A DNA stretch of 64,000 nucleotides from Strongylocentrotus purpuratus (GCF_000002235.5 NW_022145525.1:248001-312000); one strand, 5' to 3'. Counted from the stretch's first letter, positions 1-13,649 are shown. Made by a program: numbers and translations. Notes: generated by a model from the sequence alone, not told the origin.

Positions 1-3000
1 CATTCTATATGACCCCAAAAGTACAACAAACAGCAATGGGATAAATACAATTTTTTAACGATCACTCTTTTCCCGAATAGCTCTTTGTTGTGATTTTCAG
101 TCGTGAACCATTTTCCTTCAAATCATATATTATTGAATATTAAATCGATAAAATGTATGAACCAATTTTTGTAATAACACCGTGTTAACAACGTTTTAAA
201 AGGATAGGGCAATGAAGAGTGCGATACAGATATTGCCTTTTCATATAATATACCCTCAAGCTACGATATTTATCATAAACTTTCATTTGCACAGACCAAT
301 GTTTGTGTCTCGAGAAAGTTTTATTTTGTTGATAGGTATAGATCCATCCTTTAGTGACTATACTTCGAACTAACAAAAATATCTTCGTTTCTCACTGAAT
401 CAGCTCTCTTACTTGATATGTTGGTTCTTGGAAGGAACTGCAAACAGCAAGTTGTTTAAACTATATAGTACTGTACGGTAATCATCAAAATACTCACTAT
501 CTTCAAATATCGATCTTGTCAAATAAAATAATTACCTGTTGAATAAAACAGCTTTTTGTGATTATCGGAAAATGAACACAATAACAAACCTACCTTCTGC
601 TGAAAGTCTTTGTAAACACCATCTACAGACAGTAAATGAAGCCAACGTTCTATCCAGCAATATTTCTCCAAACATATTTCAATTAGAAATTCACTTTCAA
701 AGTAGAAATAAGATGAATGATGGCAGATATCCAGCGGAGAGAATGAAGTATACTGATGTCCCGATGCTTTCCTCCGTTCATCAATGAGATAGCATGAACT
801 ATAGGATGAAGGCATAATATGAAATGATATATGATAATGATATGGATCAGGGATGCCAGGTAAAATGTCAAAGGTAAAAATTTCAGAGGAACAAACGTCA
901 GAGATAATAATTTCAGAGGTAAAAATGTCAGAGGTAAAAATGTCAGAGGTAATATCATCAGAGGTAAAAATATCAGAGGTAATAATGTCAGAGATAAAAA
1001 AATGTCAGAGGTAAAAATGTCAGAGGTAAAAACGTCAGAGGTTATAACTGTACATCAGAGGTAAAAATATCAGAGGTAATAATGTCAGAGGTAAAAAATG
1101 TCAGAGGTTATAACTGTACATCAGAGGTAAAAATTTCAGAGGTAATGTCAGAGGTAAAAATGTCAGAGGTTATAACTGTACATCAGAGGTAAAAATATCA
1201 GAGGGAATACATTCAGAGGTAAACATTTTAGAGGCAATAATATCAGAGGTAAAAATGTCACAGGTAAAAATGTAAGAGGTAATATTAAACATCAGAGGTA
1301 AAAATATCAGAGGTAATAATGTCACAGGTAAAAATGTCAGAGGTAATGATGTCAGAGGTAAAAATGTCAGAGGTAATAAAATCAGAGGTAAAAATATCAG
1401 AGGTAATAATGTCAGAGGTAATAATGTCAGAGGTAAAAAATGTCAGAGGTTATAACTGTACATCAGAGGTAAAAATATCAGAGGTAATAATGTCAGAGGT
1501 AAAAATGTCAGAGGTTATAACTGTACATCAGAGGTAAATACGTCAGAGATAATTTCAGAGGTAAACATTTTAGAGGTAAAAATATCAGAGGTAATAATGT
1601 CACAAGTAAAAATGTCAGAGGTAATGATGTCAGAGGTAAAAATGTCAGAGGTAATAAAATCAGAGGTAAAAATATCAGAGGTAATAATGTCAGAGGTAAT
1701 AATGTCAGAGGTAAAAATGTCAGAGGTTATAACTGTACATCAGAGGTAAACATATCAGAGGTAATAATGTCAGAGGTAAATACGTCAGAGATAATAATTT
1801 CAGAGGTAAACATTTAAGAGGTAATAATATCAGAGGTAAAAATATCAGAGGTAAAAATATCAGAGGTAATAATGTCACAGGTAAAAACGTCAGAGGTAAT
1901 GATGTCAGAGGTAATACTTCTCCCTTTCTTTGTATACGCAGTACAGTAAGTCGGATGAGGTATATGCCCAGAACTAGAATTGATGGTTTATCCGTAAAAG
2001 AGTTGAACAGCCGAGTTTAACTTTTTGGAACACACCATCTGGATATATTATTACTTTGAATTATATCACACGACTAAATCAATTTGGCTTGTTGGGCGAG
2101 TAATAACCGAATTCCTATTGGTCTAATAATGGGCTGTAATTTTGTGGGAAGATAATTATATTAGATATTTACTCTTCAGTGTTAAGGTAAACAATTCTGT
2201 GGTAGTTTTTATTCTATTGAGTTGTGTCTGGGGGCGGTCGGTGGACCATTCATGATGGTCAGTGATGTGAATCCGCGAGGACAATTAAAGTCGACCTCCC
2301 CTACTCGGAACCAATGCTACTTGAATATACATTTTCTTTTCGTCCATTAATTTTCCCATTAATTTACAATGGTCTGTTAGTTCTTTTCTTTGCTCTGCAT
2401 CATAATCTAGAAACGTTTTGTTTCGTTTTTTTGTTAAGCACAGTGGCATACTTCAGCCAAATAGTTGTTCGTCAACATGGCCGTGCATATAAAATAGAAA
2501 TCACAATTTTACCAATTTTAGGGATACACATGTACGTACGAAAAGTCGATGAATAGGAAAAGACCATGCTGTACACAGGAAGTATATCAATAAACCAATT
2601 TCAGATATAAACCCTCCCGTTTACACAATTCTATATGAATATGCACGTGCATGATGATTTTAATCGTAATGTTGATTAGACGACTAATATGGAAAAATTA
2701 AATTTTGAGATAATTTTTGCTGAGTTTAAAGGAAACCAATTCATATATTTGCCAGTTACCAATCAGCCTAGAGTTACTTTGTTTAACGAGAATTATCTGG
2801 TCCATTTTTTGTTTGTTTTTGTGTTTGTTTGGGGGGGGGCATTAATATTACGGGAAATCATTAACTGTATTAGAGGGTTTTGATATTGAGAACCTATTAT
2901 CGGCTGACTACAGTTCTCAAGAATATGTTTCCCCCTTTGGCTGATTACTCACATTATGTTTAGAATCTGAATGTTTAGAATCTGAACAGGCACTGATCCC

Positions 3001-3300
3001 TACAAATTTCATTGATAATTTGGCTATCCAAAACAAAACAAAAAACATGCCATTTCGATTTATGATACTGGTAAATAAACTTACACACACACACACACAC
3101 ACACACAACACACACATCCACGCACACGCACACTCACATACATACTCACATAAATAATTACAAACATGTATATATATATGTGAGGCAATAGGAAGAGAGT
3201 CAGGGAGTCAAAATAAATCTTCGCCTTAAGTTAGGTCACTAACGTTTCGGTCACAGAGATTCATGATGAAATTTTAATCATCTTGAAATAAACATTCAAC
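1..3300. repeat. Segmental duplication, copy 1
   Basis: Diverged direct copy of 30052-32705. Matches include GACCCCAAAAGTACAA at the start, the stretch near 540-790, TTCTCCCTTTCTTTGTATAC at 1918, and the block with GTCAAAATAAATC near 3200. It continues beyond the left edge. No gene was recognised in it apart from the exon-like donor at about 587. It contains a 1.05 kb minisatellite that copy 2 lacks. Confidence 0.85.
858..1914. repeat. Minisatellite, about 15 bp unit
   Basis: About 1.05 kb of tandem units of the form GTCAGAGGTAAAAAT with variants (ATATCAGAGGTAATA) and a recurring interloper TATAACTGTACATCAGAGG. The open frames in it (MSEVK repeats) are repeat translation, not a gene. Confidence 0.95.
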
Positions 3301-3647
3301 ATTAAAAGTGGGATATGAATGTATCTCGTAGTATTTTTGTTTTGTTGGAAAAATGGAGGAAATCGGGAAAGGTAACTCATTTTTAACTATTCGGAACATA
3401 ATACCGAGATACCAACGAATCATCTATTTCAAAAATGTAACTTGTAAAAAACAAGAGGTAAGTGTGGGAACGAAACTAGACATTATGGATTATTCTCACT
3501 ATGCACACTTCTGTAAAATTAATATTCGATCAATAACTCATAACGTGCCAAAAACATAGTTCCATGAATACGCTGAACAGCCATGCACACATAATCTCTC
3601 ATTCGCTCGCGTGCCACGTACATATTTTTGTGCAAAAGTACACAGGC

Positions 3648-3968
3648 TAATAGGCCATTTTCGTAATATAACCATATGTTATGCATAAGTCTATGTCAAG
3701 TGCCTCGATACAAGCTATTTCATTCACCTGATAAGAATAATAGCATTTCAATAGACAGGATCCGAACTGCATAAATTAGTTGTTGCCAGGTATAAGTAGG
3801 ACAAATATGGCTTAACCTACCTAGCAACACTTAGTATATGCAGTTTGCATTCTGACTATTGAAATACTATTATTCTTTAATATCAGGTGAATGAAATAAT
3901 TTGTATTGATCTACTGCACTAAGACTTATGCATTAAATTTGGTTACATTACGAAAATGGCCTATTGCG
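3648..3968. mobile_element. Palindromic MITE
   Basis: The ends are inverted copies (AATAGGCCATTTTCGTAAT and its complement), and the arms stay complementary inward (TTATGCATAAGTC against GACTTATGCAT). About 320 bp, no coding capacity; a non-autonomous DNA transposon of unknown superfamily. Confidence 0.8.
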
Positions 3969-4718
3969 TTTGCCTATTGTGCGATGTGCATTGTGTGTAC
4001 ACACGAAAGCTTATTGTATTTGTGTAGAGCGTTAATTGTTGATAAACAATGACAAAGTAATTGGTTTCTTTTCTATAAAACATTTACACTTGGACATTTA
4101 AAAAAAAATGATGAGTGTAATAAGCACAGTACTTTGTTGTGTTCACTGTACATTTGCTACGTACAGAAACCATAGAAACCACACAAACCATGGTTTTACA
4201 ACCCACTGGCAAGTAGGTGAATTTTCTACAGCTTTTATATGCAATTTCTTTTTATACAACATAAGGATGAGAAGTTAAAGTAGATCAAACATAGTGAGGA
4301 TTTATAATACACGCACTTGAACAAACCCTGAAATAAACTTGGCACAGGGGGGAATTTGTGGCTGGCACAATATGAAATTCAAATTGTTTGAAGAAGTAAT
4401 CTGTTTTTGCATGATGTAAAATACTAACTAAGGTATTTTTATGAGTCTTATATTTGTTTTCGTTTGACTCTGTTGGCTTGGACTTGAATTTGTAAAATAA
4501 GCGATTTTTCCTATTGATTGATCGAAAAAAGGGATTTTGTTATCTATGGAGATCGTGGTGTCTTTCTTTAATTTGAGTTCCTAATTGTATTTTGAACAGG
4601 TAAGCCTCTTTCATAATATCGAGTGAAAGTTTCAAGAAACTTGAAGTTTAAATGCTTCATTTTGCATCGCGAGAATTTAAAACCTCAACCCAGTCAAGTC
4701 AACTTGAGATTTGTTTAA

Positions 4719-5084
4719 ATGTAAAGACCAGTTATGGTCATGCGATTGCATTGTGAAAGAAACGTTGTGGAATCGATCTGAAAAGGTTGATCATCTAGCA
4801 TCTAGCATCTGCAAGGTTCTGGAATCATCAAAATGATAAGAAATTTGGCCCATTCTTTGTAAAGTTACAAGCTCTATACACAGAAAGATGTATATGGGAC
4901 TACCCTATATCTCTCACAGACCATGAGAGAAACAAATTTACCAAATATATGAATTAGTAGGCGGTTTCCCGGCAAATTTTTTATCATCATGTATTAGTCA
5001 AAACATTTTCTTTCACATGATTGGTAATGAGAGCTTCCATTTCATTTTTTGAAATTGGGGCGTTTCCAATACTGGTCTTTACCT
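4719..5084. mobile_element. TTAA-flanked MITE, family A
   Basis: Bounded by TTAA at 4715-4718 and 5085-5088; the ends contain AAAGACCAG and its complement CTGGTCTTTA. It is the same family as 37904-38306 in opposite orientation. It sits inside a LINE endonuclease remnant, so it is younger than that LINE copy. TTAA target duplications are typical of the piggyBac and Kolobok superfamilies. Confidence 0.75.
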
Positions 5085-5089
5085 TTAAA

Positions 5090-5620
5090 TTAATCAATAT
5101 TTTCACCAGCCAACTTCCGTGGTTTAGATGATTGCAAGATAGGTAAGTGAGAATATATTGGAAAATGATCACTTATATCTGATATTATGATACCAGAAAT
5201 AGCTTGAACATAAATAAACGAGGCTGTTGTCTTTGTTATTTGAGGAGGCTTATTTTTGAGAGACGTATAGGATTGCGAGGGCGAAATGTCCAGAAATTCA
5301 TTGCAGAATAAATTAGTATTTTCATCAAGAGGATTTATATTAAAATCTCCCATAATAAAGGAAGGCCTAACTCGTAAATAATTTGAGGATATTATCGTCT
5401 TTAAAGAAATAATGAAATCGTCGTGATATGAATTTGGTGGTCGATTTACAACTACTACCACGATATTTTTCCTGTTTGGAACAGTAATTTCTATGCATAA
5501 AGCCTTCAACTGCATCTGTCATGAAAATTAATTAAATTCGGATATTACTTTGTAGTTTAATGAAGTAGAAATGTACAATGCCACTCCGCCACCGCGTCTA
5601 TCTATTCAATTATTAACGGC
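5090..5620 (-). pseudogene. LINE endonuclease remnant
   Basis: The minus-strand translation has RRGGGVALYIS, VVVVNRPPNS, the catalytic-region motif FIMGDFNINPL and ISDHFPIY, which are landmarks of the apurinic-type endonuclease of non-LTR retrotransposons (CR1/L2/Jockey-like). In-frame stops occur and the 3' part is replaced by a MITE at 5084. Clade not settled. Confidence 0.85.
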
Positions 5621-6659
5621 CATTTCATACCCGTTAGAAAAACATAAGTGAGGTTCATTATGTAACTATGTTTCGGACAAACCTAAAACTCGCATATGGA
5701 AACTGTTGACTAGATAAAATGGATTTCATATGTTCAATATTTTAAATAAAGCTTCTAAAATTGAAGTGCACCAGTGAGAAAGTATTGTTTAACTCTGAAG
5801 AATGTGAAATAGACTGATTCATAGTAAAATATCGGGAAAATGGGAGTGCGGGAGCAGGGTCATTTTGATCGACACATTATACAAAGGGGTCAAGTCCCTA
5901 AGTTTTCTGACTTAGCAAGCTTCATCAAAATTTAGAGAATCAGCATCAAGCGAACCACTTTCGTTTGAATTATTTAGTGTACGATGAGAATCATATGATG
6001 AAACTAGTAATTAGTCGTCGTCCTGTAACATATACAATGGGAATATATTCGTATCATTCAATTAGTCTTTTTTAACTACGTTTTAAGGCGAACATTAAAT
6101 GAATGATCAGTTTCGGAAGGGTACTCAGATGAGTGCTCTCGGGGGGAAGAGAAGCTAGAGATAGGGGGAAAAGGGTGTCCCTTTTTAAGCGTATAGAAAG
6201 AGGGAAATGAGAGCAAAGAAAAGCTAAATGCAACACAACGAAAATGCATTAAGGGGTAAATACAATTAAACATTTTTCCTGAGAATGTATAAATGGAAAA
6301 TAGCATGATGAAAGCAGTTAAAAATAAATCTTGATTTTATTAAACTACTGAACAAATAATTCGAATTCAATGTGATGATATCAAAAAATATTTGACGGGG
6401 GTAGAATTCGTAGAAAGAGCAGTTTTTGTAGAACAGGAAAAGAGGGAAGAGGGGAGTGCTTTATTCAAACGGATGTGATCATTCAATCTCTATCATAAAC
6501 AAAAAAATGATTTCTTTGGCATCTTGCTAACCTGGCAAATGTATGGAAGAGAAATGGTAACAAAATAATAATTATGCAAATAAAGTAGTATAACGTAACC
6601 TTACATGACCTCGTCTATTGTTGGTTGATTAGACTTTGAAAACATAAGGTACACCTGAT

Positions 6660-7225
6660 CCATCACGCCACTTTTCAGCGGCAAAGCACAGCTTCACATC
6701 CTGATCATAGAGTTTCTTTACCTCGGCCGACCATAATTATGCATCTTCGTTTTTCCGTTAGGTCATCTTTGGCGTGGTCGTCAGTGAAAAATAAAGCGTC
6801 CTTTGCCAACGCGGAGCGCGCCTTCTAACATGATATCAATCTTATGCCGATAAGACTGAAGTTTGATGAGAATATGCCGAGGACTCTCCTTGCGCTTTCC
6901 ATCGCGAGGAGCCCACTCGACCTGTTGATTTCGAATTTCTCGTGAACGATATCGTCTGTGATCTCGATGCCGTTGCTCACGCTGGTCCGCTGCTTCTGGA
7001 TAGCCTACAAGGCTCATGTTATTCATTCGTGAGAAACGTTCAGCCGTGTTGATTACTGCTGCATTCGATGCCGCTAAAGCGGGAAGTGGAGCTAGCTCTT
7101 TCTCCAACTCTGACCCTGACATCCCTTTATCCAGGGTTGAATTTTTCTTTTCCAGCTCGGATATGGATTCAATGGAGTCCGTGAGGTAATTACTCTCAGC
7201 TCGTTTGATACTTTCAATCAACGAA
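6660..7225 (-). pseudogene. LINE ORF1-like remnant
   Basis: A minus-strand frame of 146 residues has a coiled-coil-like stretch (ESISELEKKNSTLDKG), then ESPRHILIKLQSYRHK and KGRFIFHDDHAKDDL. PRHILIKL followed by a basic region matches the RNA-binding C-terminal part of L1-type ORF1 proteins. It lies about 1 kb upstream, in LINE orientation, of the endonuclease at 5.1-5.6 kb, so both may be one element. Confidence 0.65.
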
Positions 7226-8589
7226 TTAACAGCCTTCCTAGTATCACCCGCCGCAACAGAGGTATATACATAATAGTCCGAGAGATGCTTTTTCGTCTGC
7301 CACGAAAAAACACGGGCGTCAATGCATGCATAACGTTATAAGCCTTTGTTCTAATTACGTTTCAGTTTGCTTTGTTTCTATGTTATGTACAAAAAGGAAT
7401 TAGAGTTTTGAGAAATAATTTTAATGAATACAAAATAAACGTTTGCTATGTCATTAATATGTAAAAACATTGAAATCTAGATGATGAGAACTACATAAAT
7501 ACACACGAGGGGGAAGAGAGAAAGGAACGTCCATTAAAGCCTCAGTTTATAGAAGAAATAGATGTAAAATATACTGCTTCATTCCGCTTCATCCACATCA
7601 TTAAATCACATCACCTTCTTTTCTCCTCCCGTTTGCCTCTAACACTTCTTCTCACAAACAAAGAAATTAACCTCAAACTACATAGTATACACATACACTC
7701 GTTTCTTCCTTTTACATTTAAAAAAAAAATCTCACTTCCATGTTTAAAATCCCAAATTTGGCATACTACATCAAAGCGACACATAATACAATCTCACCCA
7801 AGCTAGACGCCAGCTGCTATTCTAACCTTCGTAATGTAAATTCCAAGAGATCGTTGACAATGTAGAGACTCCTTCGACGATGAACAATTTGTCGGAAGAA
7901 GATTAATTCATCAATAAAGCTACTCCTATCTGCTTCAGACCCCGCAGACGCAATCAAGATGGCGGCTAATAGAAGTCACGGTCAAACTTTGGCAGTGATA
8001 TATCCATGTATAGTAAATAATGCGGGCGTACAGTGCGAATGAATGTCGAGCAGGGATATAAAAGAATATGATAATAATGAAAGGCACCGCTGCACCGTGT
8101 AAATAAAATGGTATGAATGGGAATAATATTGTGGTGGTTATACACTACCTTACAATTACTGTAAGTCAACAGGCGCGGCGGTGAGACGTGATCTAGGTTC
8201 AACCATTTAAATACCACACGGCCCAGTCTCGTAGTTGTTGTTGTTTTAGTTTATAGGCGTTTTTCATACCTGGTGAAGTCTAGTCTTATTTCAAGTAGTT
8301 ACAATAACGACATTACACTACAAATAACAACAGGCTTTCATTCGGTCCCTTTTCCATAATAAAATCTTATCAGTGACAAAGAGGAATGTCTGATAATAGT
8401 ATAGGCCTATGCTACTGAAGTCCTTGCATTTGTCAATTGGCTGTGATTTTTTTTTTTTTTTTTTTTTTTTTAGATCATTTTTGCAATTGTAATTGATAAT
8501 AAGTCTAATGAATAGGGCCCATGATTATTTTGGTAGCATCAGTCATGGGATACAAAGGATCTTGTATTTCTGGAAATGATCTTGATTAC

Positions 8590-8815
8590 CTGGAAAGGGG
8601 CACTCACCTGAGATGAATAGAGGCACTTGTGAGAATGGAAAGGGGCACTTATTACAAAGGAAAAGGGGAACCTATTGAGAAGTGGGACTCATCAAGGATG
8701 AAAAGGGGCACTTATCAGAAGGGGAAGGGACAACTATTAGAAATAAAAAGGGGCACTTATCTAAGGTAAGAGGATGCACGTTTCCTTTTTAAAATGGGGC
8801 ACTTTAGGGGTACTT
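8590..8815. repeat. Degenerate GGGGCACTTAT minisatellite
   Basis: Seven or so diverged units of about 30 bp containing AAAGGGGCACTTAT. No coding signal. Confidence 0.75.
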
Positions 8816-8925
8816 GAAAAAGCGTGAGTGGGGGGGGGGGCGTTAACTAGTCTAGTCAAGACGTTTTACTGTTCACTTAGAATATACTCAAATTGCAATA
8901 TCTCTTTGTAGCAGAAAAACTGTAT

Positions 8926-9003
8926 GTGCGTGTGTGTGTGTGTGTGTGTGTGTGCGCGTGTGTGTGCGTGTGTGTTTGTGTGTGTGTTTGTGTGTGTATG
9001 CGT
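8926..9003. repeat. (TG)n microsatellite
   Basis: Imperfect TGTG run with TGCG and TTTG interruptions. Another, (AC)n, lies at 3083-3118. Confidence 0.95.
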
Positions 9004-9634
9004 GTCTTGTGGTGCATGGTAGGGGGTAAAAGGGTATTTGGTTGGATGGGTTATTTGTTTAATGTTACAACTGATTTCATTTTTTTCATCAATCGTACAA
9101 TCTATGTATTGAATCATGTCAACATGAAAAACAACTGTATTTCTAAGAATGATTTTTATTGTTTCGGAATCTATTTTTTAAAAAAAATTATTATATCACT
9201 ATTATCATCAGCATCATCCTTTGTAATCATCAATGACAGTAGGGTATGTAGTAATAAGCCTAGTAGTAGTGATATCGTTCTGATCCTTAGTCGTCCTGAA
9301 GATCTTTTACAATACGTCATGTACACATGATTGATTGCTATACCAAAACTCTTAATTCGTTGATGAAATATTATCATGAGAAAAGAAGAAGGATTAGTTT
9401 TCAAGTTTTAAAATAGAGTACAATTTAAAAAGGACACAAGTGTAGGATATAATCATGACAGTAGAAAATATGTCATGAATTAATGACTTCAATTTGTATC
9501 TGGCTCGAGGTTTACTTGGGGATTTGATAAGTGAAGAACAACATTGGGTAAAATGCACCTATTTACATCATTGCATTATCTCTTATTCATTCTGTTTCTA
9601 ATGTTTTCTGATTGTTTTCAAGACACTATCAGGT

Positions 9635-10260
9635 TTGTCGATTACAGTTCTATGTAGCTTGATGTTTCAGGGTAATTTCTTTTTGGAAAAGCAATCTAAA
9701 CAACGATTGCTGAATTTTAGCGACAATCGTTCGCCATTGCTGCTCGTCAATATCAATATGACATGCAGCAGCAAATTGATATTTGAGAACTCGTGGCAAT
9801 TTAGTTTAACAGTCTATTCCCCTCGATTGATTCTATTGTTCGGAATATTTGGCATTGAGAGAGAGAAGTTAATGGTCTTAAACGAAACGACGTTTTATTA
9901 GTATCCTTATTTGTCTATAAGTCTCTACCGAGCCATTTGAATATTTTTCTTTACAATAAACGACACCGTGAAACTAACTTGATAGCGTTACCTGGCAGTT
10001 GAAAGAAAACTGAATTTGAACCCGGGCAATACCCTCTCTCTTTCTCTCTCTTATGTTTAGCAAATCAATACTTTAGAACTCGTGATAAATTCATTTAACA
10101 GTTTGTTCCCCTCGGTTGATTTCATTGTTCGGATTATTTGGCGGGGAGAATGATGGAAGTGAATGTTCTCAAGCGTAAAGGTGTTTTTATTATAAATGCT
10201 ATTTGAAAAAATTATTGAAAATATACGACGCCGTGGTACTACTTTCGAGGTCATGATTCG
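9635..10260. repeat. Diverged tandem duplication, about 290 bp
   Basis: Two copies of a block are seen near 9785-9900 and 10070-10200: AGAACTCGTG, then TTTAACAGT, CCCCTCG and TGTTCGGA. A plus-strand frame of 88 residues crosses the first copy but is not kept open in the second, so no gene is called. Confidence 0.65.
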
Positions 10261-10329
10261 GGACTGAAGGTCTAATAAAGGTTTTCATTTTTATTTGATT
10301 TTTTAATCTCCGAATTCACAATAAAAACA

Positions 10330-10330
10330 T

Positions 10331-10364
<34 letters not shown>
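10330..10364. repeat. (TA)n microsatellite
   Basis: About 17 TA units, at the 3' side of the minus-strand LINE remnant; may be its tail. Confidence 0.9.
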
Positions 10365-10369
<5 letters not shown>

Positions 10370-10959
10370 CATTTACAACATAATATAAATAAACATTTAA
10401 CAAACATAATATACAGTGTAAAAAGAAAAGAAGAAGACAAAATTAAATCGGAAAGACACCCATTTCAATCGAGCCAAAGAGACAAGACTGCTCTTGCATG
10501 GGGTTCAGGATGATTGTTATAATATTAAATATATATTCTGTAGTGAGGTACACGTGACTAAAAAAATTAAAAAAAAGAAAAGAATCTTGCAGAAATTGTC
10601 AAAGGAAAAAAAATATATATATATCCTTAGTCCAGCTTTTGATACCAGAGACGAAGGCAAATTGCCATTTTGAAAATAGATTAAGACTACATGGGAATTT
10701 TAGATTTGCGGGAGATTATTGAATTGAACAGCACCTCTGTAAGATAACGTACATTTACAATAATCTGGGTTTTGCTAACAATAAGTTTCCATGAGACCTA
10801 AGAGAATAGTTGTATTGACATTTTTATTGGAAGCAGACTTTGAAATACGGAGGAGCAAGGTCATTCAAAGCCTTATAAACCATAGTATTCGGATGACAGC
10901 AACGTCTAGTCGTCAAAGATTTCCAGCCTAAGCGAGCATGTAATTTCCTGATCGACACA

Positions 10960-12150
10960 TGTATATAGGGATTTATTCCAAGTATGATTCGCCATGCCCT
11001 GTATTAATTAAGTTTCTGTAAAGAGTTGACATATTTAGTACAATATCACCATAGTCACAAATAGGAAGAAAAATGGCATTATACACATTTTTCATAATAG
11101 ATAGATCAATAGTATGACGCAATCGAACGAATAAGCGTATGAGATTACTTATCCTAGAACACATGCCATCAATATGCAAATTCCACTTTAAACTAGGATC
11201 TAACAACATACGAAGATACTTCGTAGATTGTACATGTCATATATTTAGCCCATTTACATTCAAGTTCAGCTTGCTACATTCAGAAAACATTCTGTGTGAG
11301 CCAAATAACATGCTTACTGTTTTCTCAAATTGAGGCTCAGTTTGGAGTTACACAACTACTTAAATATTCTATTCAGTTCAAAATTTAACACGGACTTTAT
11401 AGTTGGGACGTTTCTGTGAGAGAAATGAATTACTGTGTCATCAGCATATGTGAATAGATCATTTCTTTGTATGTTTAACAATATCATTAATATAAATTAT
11501 AAACATAAGCGGGCCCGATATACATAATTGGGGAACCCTGTAATCTATATTCGACTATGATGATGTGGATGAGTTGAATTGGGTATCATGATAAACAATC
11601 AGATGATACACCAATCATAGATAGCTTGTTCAAAATAATATCAGGACCAACGGTGTAAAACGCTTTATGCAAGTCTATAAATACCGTGTCAGTGTACAGA
11701 CCGTGGCCTATAGCAGTTACCAATCATCGGTTACTTTACCAGGGTGGTAATGGTCGACTGTTTTTTTTCTAAGAAGGCTTCGGACAAAATATTATTACAT
11801 CTCAAATAATCAGCTAATTGTAATTGAACGAGTTTCTCGATGTTTTTGGATACCGAAGGTAGAATAGATATCGGTATGTAGTTATTTTGTGATTTGTTAT
11901 CACCCGATTAATAAACCGGTATTACTTTAGATCTCTTCCATCTGGTGGGAAATACGTGTTCAGATAATGATCTGTTAAATATGAGTGTCAATGATGGTGA
12001 AATAGTAGGAATTGCCATTTTCAACATAATCATATAAATATTATCAACACCTATAGACCTATTACTATTCATCCCTAAGATTATTTTCTTAACATCATCC
12101 TCTGTAACAGGATTAAATTCAAAACATGAGTTAAAAGAGCTCTTCATTAC
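10960..12150 (-). pseudogene. LINE reverse transcriptase remnant
   Basis: Minus-strand pieces run in order: DDVKKIILGMNSNRSIGVDN, PTRWKRSKVIPVY, IDLHKAF, SKNIEKLVQLQLADYL, YADD (complement at 11437-11448), then LLDPSLKWNLHID and LPICDYGDIV. These are successive blocks of a non-LTR reverse transcriptase including the YADD active site. Several stops and frame changes break it. The 5' part is absent; a fold-back element lies directly upstream at 12326. Confidence 0.88.
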
Positions 12151-12325
12151 CTTATCACCACGAATTGTATTCGAAGTTGGAATAGCAGAAGCTAGTTATG
12201 AGCCAACATTAGTAAATATGTCAACACACTATATTTTGGTATGATTATGATTTACAATTTGTAAGTTTAAATTGACGTTAAAATCAAGCTCTTGAGTACG
12301 TAAAAGGCACATTAATCTTGTCTTT

Positions 12326-13280
12326 CTCAGGTCGAAATTCCAGTTGATACCAGTTGAAACCAGTAAGGATTTCGAACTGGTATCTGCTGGTTTGAATTGG
12401 TCTCAACTGCTCACAACTGGTACCAGTTGATACCAGTTGATACAATTTGGAAACCAGTAGAAATACCAGTTGACATCTGAGACCAGTTTATATTACCAGT
12501 TGATTTACCAGTTGGAAACCAGTAGATGATTACCAGTTGATTTATCAGTTGAAAACCAATAGATGATTACCAGTTGATTTACCAGTTGAAAACCCGTAGA
12601 TGCTTACCAGTTGATTTACCAGTTGAAAACCAATAGATGATTACCAGTTGATTTACCAGTTGGAAACCAGTAGATGCTTACCAGTTGATTTACCAGTTGA
12701 AAACCAATAGATGATTACCAGTTGATTTACCAGTTGAAAACCAATAGATGATTACCAGTTGATTTACCAGTTGAAAACCAATAGATGATTACCAGTTGAT
12801 TTACCAGTTGAAAACCAGTAGATGCTTACCAGTTGAAAACCAGTAGATGATTACCAGTTGATTTACCTGTTGAAAATCAGTAGATGATTACCAGTTGATA
12901 TACCAGTTGAAAACCAGTAGATTTACCAGTTGAAAAACCAGTTCAATGTTTCTAACGCATATTCATGATCATGCAAATATTGATTATTGACTATCACAAT
13001 ATCAGTTGATTACTGGTCTCAACTGGTAAATCAACTGGAAATTTCAACTGGTAAATCAACTGGTAAATCTAATGGTAAATCAACTGGATATATCAACTGG
13101 TCTAAGATGTAAACTGGTTTTTCAACTGGTTTGTCAACTGGTCCCAGTTAGCGTCGTTTCAATTTCCATATTAAAAACCAGTTGAATGTACTGGTTTCAA
13201 CTGGTACCAGTTGACTACTGGTTTTAACTGGTACCAGTTGACCAGTTGCCTACTGGTTTCAACTGTTTTTTCGACCTGGG
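12326..13280. mobile_element. Fold-back element with CAACTGGT/ACCAGTTG arms
   Basis: The ends are inverted (CTCAGGTCGAAA on the left, TTTCGACCTGGG on the right). The left two thirds are tandem units of about 36 bp with ACCAGTTGATTTACCAGTTG; the right part carries the complementary TCAACTGGTAAATCAACTGG. The whole can fold into a long hairpin. No coding capacity. Confidence 0.8.
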
Positions 13281-13649
13281 AATTATAAAGAGATCACTTT
13301 GGGGGCAGTGATATCAACGTTGGTCTTTGAAGCAGTGTCTGACAACCCCTTTAAAAGTGAATATTCTGCCACAGTGACCCTTTCGTAATGTACAGCAATA
13401 ATACTTTATGGCAGAATTTGATCGAGAGGCTAAACTTTGCGGGATGAAATCCAGCTGAATTAGGGTCTTTATTTGAATAGCATGATTTGATCTGATATAG
13501 GCGATTAAGTATGATTGATTTAACTTGATTTGATTTGATTTTCTTATATGTATTTTTATTCATCATGGACTATAAAACAAAGGAAATGCATGTGCATTCA
13601 TTTTTAGCATGTTTAGTATGATGGGCTTGACAGGTTGACTCTTGACAGA

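Noticed and set aside
519-815. 98-residue minus-strand frame in segmental copy 1 as a protein-coding exon in the KDFQQK frame
   Set aside because: The same frame is interrupted in copy 2; the alternative frame with the phase-1 donor is better kept, and even that is only tentative.
1319-1537. Frame of MSEVKMSEV repeats
   Set aside because: It is a reading of the 15 bp minisatellite, with no start context or flanking exon.
8893-9330. 145-residue frame starting with Val/Cys repeats
   Set aside because: The first third is (TG)n and the rest has no family resemblance or splice support.
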